A stretch of DNA of 64,000 nucleotides from Lacinutrix sp. (GCF_029238095.1 NZ_JAQWGS010000002.1:45765-109764); one strand, 5' to 3'. Shown: positions 30,314 through 40,118, counted from the stretch's first letter. The notes: a model not told the origin generated them from the sequence alone. Program-made: numbers and translations.

Positions 30314-30383
30314 CAATTCATTTTAAACAATATTTCTTAGCAATACATTATTTAATTACATTTAGCTAAACTAACAACAAATT

Positions 30384-32048
30384 ATGCCTAATCAAAACAA
30401 CAAATCTGCTCTTACAACACTAGTAACAGTCTTCTTTTTTTGGGGATTTATTGCTGCATCAAACAGTGTATTTATTCCATTCTGTAAAACGTATTTTGAA
30501 ATTGACCAATTTCAATCACAACTTGTAGATTTCGCCTTTTATGGTGCCTATTTTATTGGAGCGCTTTTACTATTTATTATTTCTAGCTCAATAAAAAAAG
30601 ATATTATTAATTCTTGGGGCTACAAAAAAGGAATAATTTACGGACTGCTTTTATCAGCCATAGGTGCTTTTTTAATGTTTCCTGCTACTTTTGGTGCAGA
30701 ACAAGGTCAAACACAGGTCTTTTATTATATTCTTATCGCCTTTTTTATTGTAGGCTTAGGTTTTTCGTTGCAACAAACAACAGCCAATCCTTTTGCTATT
30801 GCACTTGGCAATCCAGAAACTGGATCGCATCGATTAAATCTGGCTGGAGGTATTAACTCCTTTGGAACTACAATTGGTCCAATTGTAGTTTCATTCATTC
30901 TATTTGGGGCAGCAGTTGATGGTGAGCAATTAACAGCCATGATTCAAAATAACGAGATTAAACTAACTACAATTCAAGCTTTATATATTGGAGTAGGTGT
31001 TTTATTCTTATTAGCAGCAGCATTGTTTCATTTTTCTAAAAAACTACCAGCTTTAAAAGCTGAAACGGCTTTTGAACCAGCAAATAAAGCACGTAACTTA
31101 TTGATAGTTCTAACCGTTATAATTGTGGCCTGTTTTGGTTATATTTTTAGCACTTATTCTGGTGAAGTAATAGCAACAGAAGGTTTAGAAAAAACACGAT
31201 TAATCATACTATTTGTAGCATTATTTGCAGTTATAGCAACTGTTACTGTTGCCAACACTAGTGCTTCTAAAAAAGCTGAAGGTTGGGGAGCCATGAAATA
31301 TCCACAATTGGTTTTAGGGATGCTTGCTATCTTCACTTATGTTGGTGTAGAGGTAACTATTGGAAGTAATTTAGGAGAACTTTTAAAACAAGTTACAGAT
31401 AAAGCAGCAAACTTAAATCCTTTAGGTTTAAAAGTACTTAATGATGCTGAAATTGCACCATTTATATCATTGTATTGGGGAGGATTAATGATTGGTCGTT
31501 GGGTTGGCGCAATTACTGTTTTTAACCCAAGTAAAGGCGTTAAAAAGGCGCTACTAATTATAGTGCCTTATGTTGCTTTTGCCGTTATTCTTTTAGTTAA
31601 TAAGGTTAATTATTCTACAAATCAAATACTGTTTTTCTCTTTTTGCATTGCAATACAAATTATTGGCTTCTTTGTAGCCAAAGATAATCCTGTAAAAAGT
31701 TTAAAAATATTTGCATTTTTGGGTGTTTTAGCAATGCTAATTGGTTTATTTACAACTGGAAATATAGCTTTATTTGCTTTTTTATCTGGTGGATTATTTT
31801 GTTCAATTATGTGGCCTTGTATTTTTACATTAAGTATTGCAGGTTTAGGAAAGTATACGTCTCAAGGTTCTGCTTTTTTAATTATGATGATTCTTGGTGG
31901 TGCCATTATTCCACCATTACAAGGAAAACTAGCCGATGTATTTAATATCCAATCATCCTATTGGATGGCTGTTTTATGCTTTGCTTACTTATTGTTTTAT
32001 GCCTTTAGAGCTAAATCTGTTTTAGACAAACAAGGTGTAGAGTATTAA
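30384..32048 (+). CDS. MFS sugar transporter (FucP/NagP-like)
   Basis: A 554-residue transporter with 12 or more membrane segments and a long central region. It resembles the fucose/glucose/galactose permease group of the major facilitator superfamily. The N-terminal stretch [19 protein letters not shown] and the conserved turn [19 protein letters not shown] are typical of that group. It sits between the GH92 and glycosylasparaginase genes, so the likely substrate is a released monosaccharide such as mannose or GlcNAc. This is inferred from context. Confidence 0.9.
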   Translation: MPNQNNKSALTTLVTVFFFWGFIAASNSVFIPFCKTYFEIDQFQSQLVDFAFYGAYFIGALLLFIISSSIKKDIINSWGYKKGIIYGLLLSAIGAFLMFPATFGAEQGQTQVFYYILIAFFIVGLGFSLQQTTANPFAIALGNPETGSHRLNLAGGINSFGTTIGPIVVSFILFGAAVDGEQLTAMIQNNEIKLTTIQALYIGVGVLFLLAAALFHFSKKLPALKAETAFEPANKARNLLIVLTVIIVACFGYIFSTYSGEVIATEGLEKTRLIILFVALFAVIATVTVANTSASKKAEGWGAMKYPQLVLGMLAIFTYVGVEVTIGSNLGELLKQVTDKAANLNPLGLKVLNDAEIAPFISLYWGGLMIGRWVGAITVFNPSKGVKKALLIIVPYVAFAVILLVNKVNYSTNQILFFSFCIAIQIIGFFVAKDNPVKSLKIFAFLGVLAMLIGLFTTGNIALFAFLSGGLFCSIMWPCIFTLSIAGLGKYTSQGSAFLIMMILGGAIIPPLQGKLADVFNIQSSYWMAVLCFAYLLFYAFRAKSVLDKQGVEY

Positions 32049-32097
32049 ATTATAATAATAATATTTCCTAAAAGCGGAAATTAAAAAGACATTTTCT

Positions 32098-33099
32098 ATG
32101 AAAAGAAGACAATTTCTAAAAAATGCTACCCTGTCTACTGCTGGCTTAGCAGTTGGAAGTACATTAATTGCTTGTGCAGAAGACCCTAAAACCAATAAAC
32201 CAATTATTACAAACAAAACAGCAGCAACATTACCTATAGTTATTGCAACTTGGGATGTTAAATTGGCTACCGAAACAGCCTACAAGGTTTTAGAAAATGG
32301 TGGAAATGCATTAGATGCAGTAGAAGCAGGTTGTAAAATTGAAGAAGCCAACGAAAAAGGACAATCTGTAGGAAAAGGTGGTTTGCCAGATCGCGATGGA
32401 AACGTCACTTTAGACGCTTGTATTATGGATAAAAACGGGAACTGTGGTTCTGTTGTGTATCTACAAAATGTAACACATGCTATTTCTGTAGCTAGAAACG
32501 TAATGGAAAACACACCACATGTTATGTTAGCAGGAAAAGGTGCGGAACAATATGCTTATGAGCTTGGTTTTAAAAAAGAAAATTTATTAACTGAAGCCTC
32601 AAAAAAAGCTTGGGAAAAATGGAAAGTGGAAGCCAAATACAAGCCCATAATTAATATAGAAAACCACGATACTATTGGTATGATTGCTATTGATAAAAAT
32701 GGTGATATTTCTGGTGCTTGCACTACGAGCGGATTGGCTTACAAAATGGGTGGCCGCGTTGGCGATTCTCCAATTATAGGTTCAGGACTTTTTGTAGATA
32801 ATGAAGTTGGTGGCTGTGTGGCTACTGGATTAGGTGAAGAAGTAGTTAAAACCGTTGGGAGTTTTTTAGTCGTGGAATTAATGCGACAAGGGAAATCGCC
32901 ACAAGAAGCATGCGAAGAAGCAATTGGACGTATAGTAAACAAACCAAATAGCGATTATAAAAACTTTCAAGTTGGCTATGTAGCTGTTAATAAACAAGGT
33001 GAAACTGGTAGTTTTGGTATTCATCAATGGTTTAGTATGACCAAGTATCAAGATGGAAAAAATGAAAATATTCAATCTAAATATATTGTTAAAGCTTAA
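32098..33099 (+). CDS. N4-(beta-N-acetylglucosaminyl)-L-asparaginase (glycosylasparaginase)
   Basis: A 333-residue N-terminal nucleophile hydrolase that splits the GlcNAc-Asn bond left after glycan trimming. A Tat-type signal KRRQFLKN runs into a lipobox (LIAC), so the enzyme is exported folded and lipidated at Cys26. The autoprocessing site is HDTIGM, with Thr192 as the new N-terminal nucleophile. GGRVGDSPIIGSGLF is the substrate-binding segment, and VIATWDV opens the alpha chain. Length and motifs fit glycosylasparaginase better than isoaspartyl peptidase. Last gene of the plus-strand arm, closed by a terminator. Confidence 0.93.
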   Translation: MKRRQFLKNATLSTAGLAVGSTLIACAEDPKTNKPIITNKTAATLPIVIATWDVKLATETAYKVLENGGNALDAVEAGCKIEEANEKGQSVGKGGLPDRDGNVTLDACIMDKNGNCGSVVYLQNVTHAISVARNVMENTPHVMLAGKGAEQYAYELGFKKENLLTEASKKAWEKWKVEAKYKPIINIENHDTIGMIAIDKNGDISGACTTSGLAYKMGGRVGDSPIIGSGLFVDNEVGGCVATGLGEEVVKTVGSFLVVELMRQGKSPQEACEEAIGRIVNKPNSDYKNFQVGYVAVNKQGETGSFGIHQWFSMTKYQDGKNENIQSKYIVKA

Positions 33100-33116
33100 T
33101 AAGCTATTCATTAAAA

Positions 33117-33142
33117 AAAGCCGAAACGTAAGTTTCGGCTTT
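33117..33142. terminator. Bidirectional terminator after the glycosylasparaginase gene
   Basis: Eleven-base arms AAAGCCGAAAC and GTTTCGGCTTT around a GTAA loop, with A-rich and T-rich flanks. It also serves the remnant genes on the other strand. Confidence 0.88.
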
Positions 33143-33170
33143 CTTTATAACTACTTATTTATTCTAATTT

Positions 33171-33414
33171 CTAATCCGTAAAATTCAATTCACCTCTTGC
33201 CTCTTGTTCTTTAAATTTCTTTACAAGATCTAAAGCATCAGGAATAACGTCACTACAAAGTATAATTAAAGAGCATTTAACTGCATTTTTTACTGCAAAT
33301 TTTATGGCTTCTTTTTCAGATGGAATAATGGTTGTTTTCTTATTTGGGTCTTTCATTTTAATACCATCATTTAGCATTTTAATAAGTTCCTCTTCTGTTT
33401 TTCCGCGGCATTAA
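33171..33414 (-). pseudogene. C-terminal remnant of cyanophycin synthetase (cphA)
   Basis: An 80-residue tail in one frame, running from RGKTEEELIKMLNDGIK through IIPSEKEAIKFAVKNA to ILCSDVIPDALDLVKKFKE. It resembles the last segment of the Mur-ligase domain of Bacteroidota cyanophycin synthetases. The full enzyme is about 870-890 residues, so over 90 percent is missing. An open frame could restart at an internal Met, but a 68-residue tail has no catalytic residues. It is joined directly, out of frame, to the head of an isoaspartyl peptidase gene. Family assignment is from memory of the C-terminal pattern and is less certain than that of its neighbour. Confidence 0.65.
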
Positions 33415-33610
33415 ATAATGGAGAATCTTCCAAAACAATAACTGCTTTCTCTACTGCTTCAGTTGCAGTTCCTCCAGTTTCTAATACGTTATAACCTTCA
33501 TCTAAAGCCAATTGTAACGCTGCTTTATATCGGGTTTCTAGTGCTGGTGTCATCATGCCTTTTACTAAAGTTCCTGCTCCACCATGTATTACGATTGAAA
33601 AATTCTTCAT
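33405..33610 (-). pseudogene. N-terminal remnant of isoaspartyl peptidase/L-asparaginase
   Basis: The first 68 or so residues match the start of plant-type (type III) asparaginases: IVIHGGAGTLVKGMM, ALQLALDEGYNVLETGGTATEAVEKAV and LEDSPLFNA. The family should continue with the GKG loop and later the catalytic Thr, in a protein of about 300 residues. Here the match stops at LFNA and eleven unrelated codons lead to a stop. The lost part includes the nucleophile, so the product cannot be active. The upstream start region looks intact. Confidence 0.85.
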
Positions 33611-33680
33611 TTAAAAATATTTAGTGCCGAAAATTACAAATTGCAATTCAATTATTTTAAATAAAACGCATAAGTTTTTG

Positions 33681-33688
33681 TAGATTTG
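33681..33688 (+). promoter_or_regulatory. Probable -7 box of polA
   Basis: TAGATTTG matches TAnnTTTG 21 bases before the chosen polA ATG. The spacing also argues against translation from the TTG inside this box. Confidence 0.5.
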
Positions 33689-33709
33689 AGTCCTTTCAAA
33701 CTCATACCA

Positions 33710-36562
33710 ATGTCAAATAACAAACGTGTATTTTTAGTAGATGCTTTCGCATTAATATTTCGTGGCTACTATGCCTTTATAAAAAATCCAAGAATTAACT
33801 CTAAAGGTCTTGATACCTCTGCAATTATGGGTTTTATGAACTCGCTTTTAGATGTTATAAAACGTGAAAGACCAGACCATTTAGCTGTTTGTTTTGATAA
33901 AGGCGGAAGCACAGACAGAGTAGAACTATTTGAAGCCTATAAAGCCAATAGAGACGAAACTCCCGAAGCCATAAAAATAGCTGTACCCATTATTCAAGAG
34001 ATTTTAAAAGCCATGCACATTCCTATCATGGTAAAGGAAGGTTACGAAGCCGATGATGTTATTGGAACTTTAGCAAAACAAGCCGAAAAAGAGGGTTACC
34101 AAACCTTTATGGTTACTCCAGATAAAGACTTTGCACAATTGGTAAGCGAAAACATTTTTATGTACAGACCAATGTTTGGTGGTGGTTACGAAACTTGGGG
34201 AATCCCAGAAGTACAAAAGAAATTTGAAGTTACAGATCCTTTGCAAGTCATCGATTTTTTAGGGATGATGGGAGACTCATCAGATAATATTCCTGGATTA
34301 CCAGGCGTTGGCGAGAAAACAGCAAAAAAGTTCTTAGCTCAATATGGTAGTATGGAAAATCTTTTAGCCAATACACATGAGCTAAAAGGTAAAATGAAAG
34401 AAAAAATAGAAGGCGCCAAAGCACTTGGAATGCTGTCAAAAAAACTAGCGACTATTATGCTAGATGTTCCAGTAACGTTTAATGCTAAAGATTTTGAATT
34501 AGATGCTCCAGATATTCCTAAAGTCACTGAAATTTTTCAGGAATTAGAGTTTAGACGTCTTATAGATAATTTCACAAAAACCTTTACGTCTGGTGAGGAG
34601 GCCACATCGCAACCATCGTCTAACACAAAGACTACAGAAAACCAACCTAAAGTAACACCTAAAGAAGCCGAAAGCGCAGGCGCTGGACAATTTTCGCTAT
34701 TTGGTGGCGCAGAACCTACTACTACTGAGACTACTTCGGAATACACAAGACAAACTCTTGAAACCACCTCGCATTTTTACCAAAGTGTTGCACCTGGAAT
34801 GGCAACCAAGCTATTTGTTAAAAACCTAATGAACCAAACCAGTGTGTGTTTTGATACGGAAACCACAGGCTTAAATCCGTTAACAGCAGAACTTGTTGGT
34901 ATTGCCTTTTCTTGGGAAGTTGGCAAAGGCTTTTACTTACCATTTCCAGAAGATAGACAAGAAGCACAGGCTATTATCGAAGAACTGAGACCATTTTTTG
35001 GAAGTGAAACGATTGAGAAAATTGGTCAGAATTTAAAGTATGACATTAAAGTTTTAGCCAAATACAATGTCAGCGTAAAAGGCAAGTTGTTTGATACCAT
35101 GTTAGCGCATTATTTAATTAATCCAGATATGCGTCACAATATGGATGTGTTGGCAGAAACCTACTTAAATTACACACCTGTTTCTATTACAGAACTCATT
35201 GGTAAAAAAGGAAAAAACCAATTGTCTATGCGAGACGTTCCGTTAGACAAACAAACAGAATATGCAGTAGAAGATGCAGATATTACCTTACAATTAAAAG
35301 AACATTTTGAAAAAGAATTAGGCGAAGCCAATACTCAAAAATTATTCGATGATATCGAAGTGCCTTTACTTAGAGTTTTAGCTGCTATGGAATTAGAAGG
35401 TATTAATCTAGACGGAACCTTCTTGAATGGTTTATCTGAAGCCTTAGAAAAAGACATAGCAACTTTAGAAGCTAAAATTTATGAGGTTACTGGCGAAACA
35501 TTTAATATTGCCTCGCCTAAGCAAATGGGAATTATTCTGTTTGAAAAACTGAAGCTAGTTGATAAGCCTAAAAAAACCAAAACTGGTCAATATAAAACCA
35601 GCGAAGATATTTTATCTTACCTAGCAAAAGACCACGAAATTATTAGAAATATTTTAGAATATCGAGGACTCGCAAAACTAAAAAGTACGTATGTGGATGC
35701 GTTGCCTTTACAAGTGGAAGAAATCACAGGACGTGTGCACACAGATTATATGCAAACCGTTGCTGCAACAGGACGTTTAAGTAGTAATAATCCTAATTTG
35801 CAAAACATTCCTATACGAACAGAACGTGGCAGACAAGTACGTAAAGCCTTTATTCCTCGCAATGATGAGTACATTTTATTGGCTGCCGATTATAGCCAAA
35901 TAGAACTGCGCATTATTGCTGCTTTAAGTCAAGAGGAAACCATGATAGAAGCCTTTAAAAATGGTGAAGATATTCACGCTTCCACAGCGTCTAAAGTCTT
36001 TAACGTACCCATTACAGAAGTGACACGTGAGCAACGTAGCAATGCCAAAACCGTAAACTTTGGGATTATTTATGGTGTCTCTGCTTTTGGGTTAAGTAAC
36101 CAAACCGATTTATCGCGTGGTGAAGCCAAAGAATTGATTGACACCTATTACGAAACCTACCCAAAACTAAAAGCTTACATGAGTGCGCAAGTAGATTTTG
36201 CACGCGATCATGGTTATGTAAAAACCGTTTTAGACAGAAGGCGTTATTTAAAAGATATTAATTCTAGAAATGCTGTGGTACGCAGTGCTGCAGAACGTAA
36301 TGCTGTAAATGCACCAATACAAGGAAGTGCTGCAGATATTATTAAAATAGCCATGATTAATATTTATAACAAACTAGAAACTGGTAACTACAAAACCAAA
36401 ATGCTACTACAAGTGCATGATGAATTGGTGTTTGATGTGTACAAACCAGAGTTGGAAGACATGAAAACCTTAATTAAAACCGAAATGGAAAATGCTTTTA
36501 AAATGGAGGTGCCTTTGGATGTGGAGTTGGATACTGGTTTGAATTGGTTAGAGGCACATTAA
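33710..36562 (+). CDS. polA: DNA polymerase I
   Basis: A 950-residue polymerase with all three activities apparently intact. The 5'-3' nuclease is at residues 1-290 (VFLVDAFALIFRGYYAF, GDSSDNIPGLPGVGEKTA). After a low-complexity Thr/Pro linker (about 300-345) comes the 3'-5' exonuclease with CFDTETTGLNPL (the DxE is kept). The polymerase domain has AADYSQIELR, RSNAKTVNFGIIYGVSAFG and QVHDELVFDV. I start at the ATG of MSNNKRVF. An upstream TTG would add eight residues from inside the promoter. Both neighbours are gene fragments, but polA itself shows no damage. Confidence 0.97.
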   Translation: MSNNKRVFLVDAFALIFRGYYAFIKNPRINSKGLDTSAIMGFMNSLLDVIKRERPDHLAVCFDKGGSTDRVELFEAYKANRDETPEAIKIAVPIIQEILKAMHIPIMVKEGYEADDVIGTLAKQAEKEGYQTFMVTPDKDFAQLVSENIFMYRPMFGGGYETWGIPEVQKKFEVTDPLQVIDFLGMMGDSSDNIPGLPGVGEKTAKKFLAQYGSMENLLANTHELKGKMKEKIEGAKALGMLSKKLATIMLDVPVTFNAKDFELDAPDIPKVTEIFQELEFRRLIDNFTKTFTSGEEATSQPSSNTKTTENQPKVTPKEAESAGAGQFSLFGGAEPTTTETTSEYTRQTLETTSHFYQSVAPGMATKLFVKNLMNQTSVCFDTETTGLNPLTAELVGIAFSWEVGKGFYLPFPEDRQEAQAIIEELRPFFGSETIEKIGQNLKYDIKVLAKYNVSVKGKLFDTMLAHYLINPDMRHNMDVLAETYLNYTPVSITELIGKKGKNQLSMRDVPLDKQTEYAVEDADITLQLKEHFEKELGEANTQKLFDDIEVPLLRVLAAMELEGINLDGTFLNGLSEALEKDIATLEAKIYEVTGETFNIASPKQMGIILFEKLKLVDKPKKTKTGQYKTSEDILSYLAKDHEIIRNILEYRGLAKLKSTYVDALPLQVEEITGRVHTDYMQTVAATGRLSSNNPNLQNIPIRTERGRQVRKAFIPRNDEYILLAADYSQIELRIIAALSQEETMIEAFKNGEDIHASTASKVFNVPITEVTREQRSNAKTVNFGIIYGVSAFGLSNQTDLSRGEAKELIDTYYETYPKLKAYMSAQVDFARDHGYVKTVLDRRRYLKDINSRNAVVRSAAERNAVNAPIQGSAADIIKIAMINIYNKLETGNYKTKMLLQVHDELVFDVYKPELEDMKTLIKTEMENAFKMEVPLDVELDTGLNWLEAH

Positions 36563-36571
36563 TATTTATAG

Positions 36572-36889
36572 ATGAAAGTCATTCCTGTAACTTGCGCTAT
36601 CATTAAGTTTAATAATAAGGTTTTAGCAGTACAAAGAAGTAAATCAATGAAACTTCCTTTGAAATGGGAATTTGCAGGTGGTAAAATTGAAGCAGGAGAA
36701 TCAGAAATTGATTGTATAAAAAGAGAAATTTTAGAAGAACTAAATATTAAAATTGAAATCAAAGATAGACTAACTCCTATCACACATCAATACCCAAATT
36801 TCAAGATTAAATTAATACCTTTTATAGCTGAATATCTTTCAGGCGAATTAAAATTAAGAGAACATTGTAGGTGCTTTTTTTACTGCTAA
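36572..36889 (+). pseudogene. 3'-truncated NUDIX (MutT-like) hydrolase
   Basis: Ninety-eight residues match a MutT-like (deoxy)nucleoside triphosphate pyrophosphohydrolase. The NUDIX box is complete (GGKIEAGESEIDCIKREILEELNI), preceded by PLKWEFA. Family members run to about 130-135 residues and go on from an L-x-E-H stretch to a Trp-containing C-terminal helix. Here the match ends at LREH, after which seven codons read CRCFFYC and stop. That tail is the reverse strand of the neighbouring fragment. The catalytic box survives, but the last helix is lost, so folding is doubtful. Confidence 0.82.
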
Positions 36890-37174
36890 TGCATGTGCTT
36901 TAACTTCTATATAAATAAGATTGGATAGCTTTTGGTAAACAGCACGAAACTTGCGTTGTTCCTGGAATGTTTCGCTTGGCATTGTTTTTTTAAGATGCTT
37001 CTGCAACGCACTTAACAGCGTTAAACCATTACTGTAAAATGTTGTAATTAATATTGGTTTACCTGCTTCTAAACCTTTAATGGTACGATTCACATTTATC
37101 GTGCGATTAAATTGTGGTAAAGGTTGTACTGGAAAATAGGGTTCTGGTTTATGGATAGCTATATCTGCAATCAT
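36854..37174 (-). pseudogene. N-terminal fragment of an unidentified conserved protein
   Basis: A 106-codon frame whose first 102 residues read like a genuine folded domain: basic and hydrophobic alternation, PILITTFYSNGLTLLSALQ, FQEQRKFRAVYQKLSN. The last four residues (TMFS) come from the antisense of the NUDIX gene. The natural C-terminus has therefore been removed. I have a weak impression of the N-terminal part of a Bacteroidota SAM-dependent methyltransferase, but no methyltransferase motif remains, so I do not assign a function. It converges on the truncated NUDIX gene. Confidence 0.6.
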
Positions 37175-37301
37175 CGTTAATTAAAAATTAAAACGAATTG
37201 CAGAGTAATGACGTGCGCAAGGCGTAAGTTAAAATTACTATAACATAGTACTAACTAGCAATCAGGCATTAAGTTGACCACTCGTGTTTTATTATAAAGA
37301 G

Positions 37302-39254
37302 TTATCGTCTCTTTTTCTTACTCTTAAATTTAGCTTTATCCTTTCTTTGGTTAAAAGGTATGGCATCATCATAAGTGTTTTTAGTTTCTCCTGTTGGCTT
37401 GTTTTTACGCCATTTTTCGGTTTTCTCTGGCAATAACACTTTTAGCAAATCTTGACGACCTAATTTGTTTAAGGTTTTTTTAATCCACGCTTTATTCTCG
37501 TCTTTATACCAGAAGAAAAAACGGTGTTGCTCGTCTTTTTCCTTTCTAGTAATTGGTGTCTTTACTTTTTTGAGTGTGTAAGGATGGTAACCACTGTAAT
37601 AAATAACAGTCGCAACAGTCATTGGTGTTGGTGTAAAACCTTGTACTTGCTCTAGCTGAAAACCCATATCCTTAGTTTCGGCAGCAAGATTTGCCATATC
37701 TTCGACTTCGCAAGCTGGATGATTAGAGATAAAATAAGGTATAAGTTGAAGCTTTAATTTTTTAGCGACATTAATTTTATCAAAACGCTCTTTAAACTTA
37801 TGGAAGTATGTAAAAGACGGTTTACGCATCAGTTTTAACACAGGATCACTAGTATGTTCTGGAGCTACTTTTAGTCGTCCAGACACGTGATTGGTCATCA
37901 CTTCTTCTGTATAAGCATCTAACTCTTTTGGGTCTGCATTTTTATTAAATTCTGGTACTAACATATCATGACGTATACCAGAACCTATAAACGATTTTTT
38001 TACTTTTGGGTGACTATCAACCGCTTGGTATAATTCGGTTAACGGTTTATGCGATGTATCTAAATTACTGCAGATTACTGGCGAAATACAAGAAGGAGCA
38101 ACACACTTATCGCATATAGACTGTACCTTCCCTTTCATTTTATACATGTTAGCACTTGGACCTCCAATATCGCTTAAATAACCTTTAAAATCTGGCATAT
38201 TAGCAACCGTATCGACTTCACGTAATACAGATTCTTGACTACGAGAGGCAATAAATTTACCTTGATGTGCCGAAATGGTACAAAAACTACAACCACCAAA
38301 ACAACCACGATGTATGTTTATAGAAAACTTAATCATTTCGTAAGCAGGAATTGGTCCACGCTTATTATATTTTGGGTGTGGCATTCTAGTATAAGGCAAC
38401 TCAAAAGAGGCATCAATTTCGGCTTCAGTCATGGTTGGACAAGGCGGATTAATCATTAAAGTCCTGTCTCCAACTTTCTGAAAAAGGCGTCTTGCTGCTA
38501 ACTTATTAGACTCTTGTTCAATCACCTTAAAGTTAGACGCGTATTTTTTCTTATCCTTTAAACATTCCTCATGCGATGCAATCTCCACGTCTTCCCAGTT
38601 ACTATTTTTAGGAATCTGTGCATTTTTATCTACCAAAATAGCCGTTTGTAAAACGGTAGTTATACTAGAAAAAGGAACACCTTTTTGTAATAAGCGCACC
38701 ACTTCACGAAGCGGTTGTTCTCCCATACCATACACCAACATATCTGCTTTAGACGTTTCTAAAATAGTAGGCATAAGTTTATCGCTCCAATAATCGTAAT
38801 GCGTTACACGACGTAATGAAGCTTCAATACCACCTATTAAAATAGGAGTATCTGGCCATTTTTCTTTTAAAATATTAGAGTAAACAGTAGTCGCGTAATC
38901 TGGTCTAAAACCTATATCTCCATTTGGTGTATAAGCATCTTTATCACGACGCTTTTTGTTCGCATTATAATTGCTAAGCATTGGATCCATACAACCACCT
39001 GTAACACCAAAAAACAATTTTGGTTTACCCATTTTAACAAAATCCTGAAGATTATCGTTAACATTGGGTTGTGGTACAATGGCTACACGCAAGCCATAAC
39101 TTTCTAAAATACGACCAATTACTGCTGGACCAAACGAAGGATGATCTACATAAGCATCTCCACTAAATAGGATAACGTCTAACGCTTCCCAACCGCGTAT
39201 TTTAACCTCTTTGTTTGTGGTAGGTAACCAATCTGAAAGTTGTAGTTGTTTCAT
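37302..39254 (-). CDS. YgiQ-family radical SAM protein
   Basis: A 650-residue radical SAM enzyme of the YgiQ type. The N-terminal domain has PTNKEVKIRGWEALDVILFSGDAYVDHP, typical of the family. The radical SAM core has HRGCFGGCSFCTIS, whose CxxxCxxC binds the [4Fe-4S] cluster. The C-terminal region carries the family motif GFTPTPMTVATVIYYSGY and ends in a Lys/Arg-rich tail. Substrate and product are unknown for this family. It stands alone on the minus strand. Confidence 0.93.
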   Translation of the reverse strand: MKQLQLSDWLPTTNKEVKIRGWEALDVILFSGDAYVDHPSFGPAVIGRILESYGLRVAIVPQPNVNDNLQDFVKMGKPKLFFGVTGGCMDPMLSNYNANKKRRDKDAYTPNGDIGFRPDYATTVYSNILKEKWPDTPILIGGIEASLRRVTHYDYWSDKLMPTILETSKADMLVYGMGEQPLREVVRLLQKGVPFSSITTVLQTAILVDKNAQIPKNSNWEDVEIASHEECLKDKKKYASNFKVIEQESNKLAARRLFQKVGDRTLMINPPCPTMTEAEIDASFELPYTRMPHPKYNKRGPIPAYEMIKFSINIHRGCFGGCSFCTISAHQGKFIASRSQESVLREVDTVANMPDFKGYLSDIGGPSANMYKMKGKVQSICDKCVAPSCISPVICSNLDTSHKPLTELYQAVDSHPKVKKSFIGSGIRHDMLVPEFNKNADPKELDAYTEEVMTNHVSGRLKVAPEHTSDPVLKLMRKPSFTYFHKFKERFDKINVAKKLKLQLIPYFISNHPACEVEDMANLAAETKDMGFQLEQVQGFTPTPMTVATVIYYSGYHPYTLKKVKTPITRKEKDEQHRFFFWYKDENKAWIKKTLNKLGRQDLLKVLLPEKTEKWRKNKPTGETKNTYDDAIPFNQRKDKAKFKSKKKRR

Positions 39255-39584
39255 AGCGTTGCAAAAATAGTTAAAAAATGATTCTTATACAGTATGTAAT
39301 AATCGCTTTAGCATTTCATTTTTAATAATATTTTTAAATAGTACCATTTATAATATAAAACAGAATGTATTGTTTGTGAATTGTCCTAAAAAAATAAAGT
39401 ATAACCATTACAAATTACACAGATTACAATGAGAAAACACACCTAAATTAACTGTTTATTATTTTTTTAAACAGAAATGAACAAAAAACAGGCTTTATAA
39501 ACTGCGTGTTTTAGAAATTAAGCTGTTAATTAACAAAGTGTAGAAACATATCAACAAAGTTATCAAATAAAATACCGCATACTA

Positions 39585-39615
39585 TTTGGTAATCAATAAG
39601 ATTGTCGTAAATTTG
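39585..39615 (+). promoter_or_regulatory. Promoter of the rplM-rpsI operon
   Basis: TTTG at the -33 position and TAAATTTG at -7, 19 bases apart, match the Bacteroidota sigma-factor consensus on both elements. The start would be near 39622, giving a leader of about 40 bases before rplM. The rest of the 408-base gap upstream (39255-39584) is AT-rich and shows nothing else I can support. Confidence 0.7.
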
Positions 39616-39662
39616 CAAACTCTTTTTGAGAGAGGAATGTTTAATTATAAAATTTAAAAATT

Positions 39663-40118
39663 GTGGATACACTAAGCTACAAAACCATTTCAGCAAATAA
39701 AGCTACTGCAGATAAGCAGTGGGTTTTAGTGGATGCTGATGGTCAAACTTTAGGGCGTATGTGCTCTCAAGTCGCAAGACTTTTAAGAGGAAAGCACAAG
39801 CCAAGCTTCACACCACACGTTGATTGTGGCGATAACGTAATTGTTATCAATGCAGAAAAAATCAACTTAACAGGAAACAAGTGGAATGACAAAACGTACA
39901 TTCGTCACACAGGTTATCCAGGTGGTCAAAGAAGTCTAACTGCTACTGAATTGTTCGGAAAAGATCCGTCAAGATTAGTAGAGAAATCTGTAAAAGGAAT
40001 GTTACCTAAAAACAAATTAGGAGCAGCACTTTTCAGAAATTTAACTGTTGTTACAGGAACTAAGCATGCTCACGAAGCGCAAAAGCCTAAAACAATTAAC
40101 TTAAACGAATTCAAGTAA
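39663..40118 (+). CDS. rplM: 50S ribosomal protein L13
   Basis: A 151-residue ribosomal protein. It starts at GTG and reads DTLSYKTISANKATADKQWVL, the usual flavobacterial N-terminus. KPSFTPHVDCGDNVIVINAEKI and KMLPKNKLG-like segments are conserved L13 motifs. No upstream ATG in frame improves the match, so the GTG is accepted. Its stop codon shares a base with the rpsI start (TAATG), as in most bacteria where L13 and S9 form one unit. Confidence 0.97.
   Translation: MDTLSYKTISANKATADKQWVLVDADGQTLGRMCSQVARLLRGKHKPSFTPHVDCGDNVIVINAEKINLTGNKWNDKTYIRHTGYPGGQRSLTATELFGKDPSRLVEKSVKGMLPKNKLGAALFRNLTVVTGTKHAHEAQKPKTINLNEFK

Noticed and set aside
32098..33099. Isoaspartyl peptidase instead of glycosylasparaginase
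   Set aside because: The HDTIGM autoprocessing site, the Tat lipoprotein signal and the glycan context fit glycosylasparaginase better. The isoaspartyl peptidase pattern is seen in the adjacent remnant instead.
39616..39662. Known-type L13 autoregulatory leader upstream of rplM
   Set aside because: Only a 3-base-pair stem (CTC/GAG) is visible in about 40 bases. That is too weak to claim a leader motif without covariation data.
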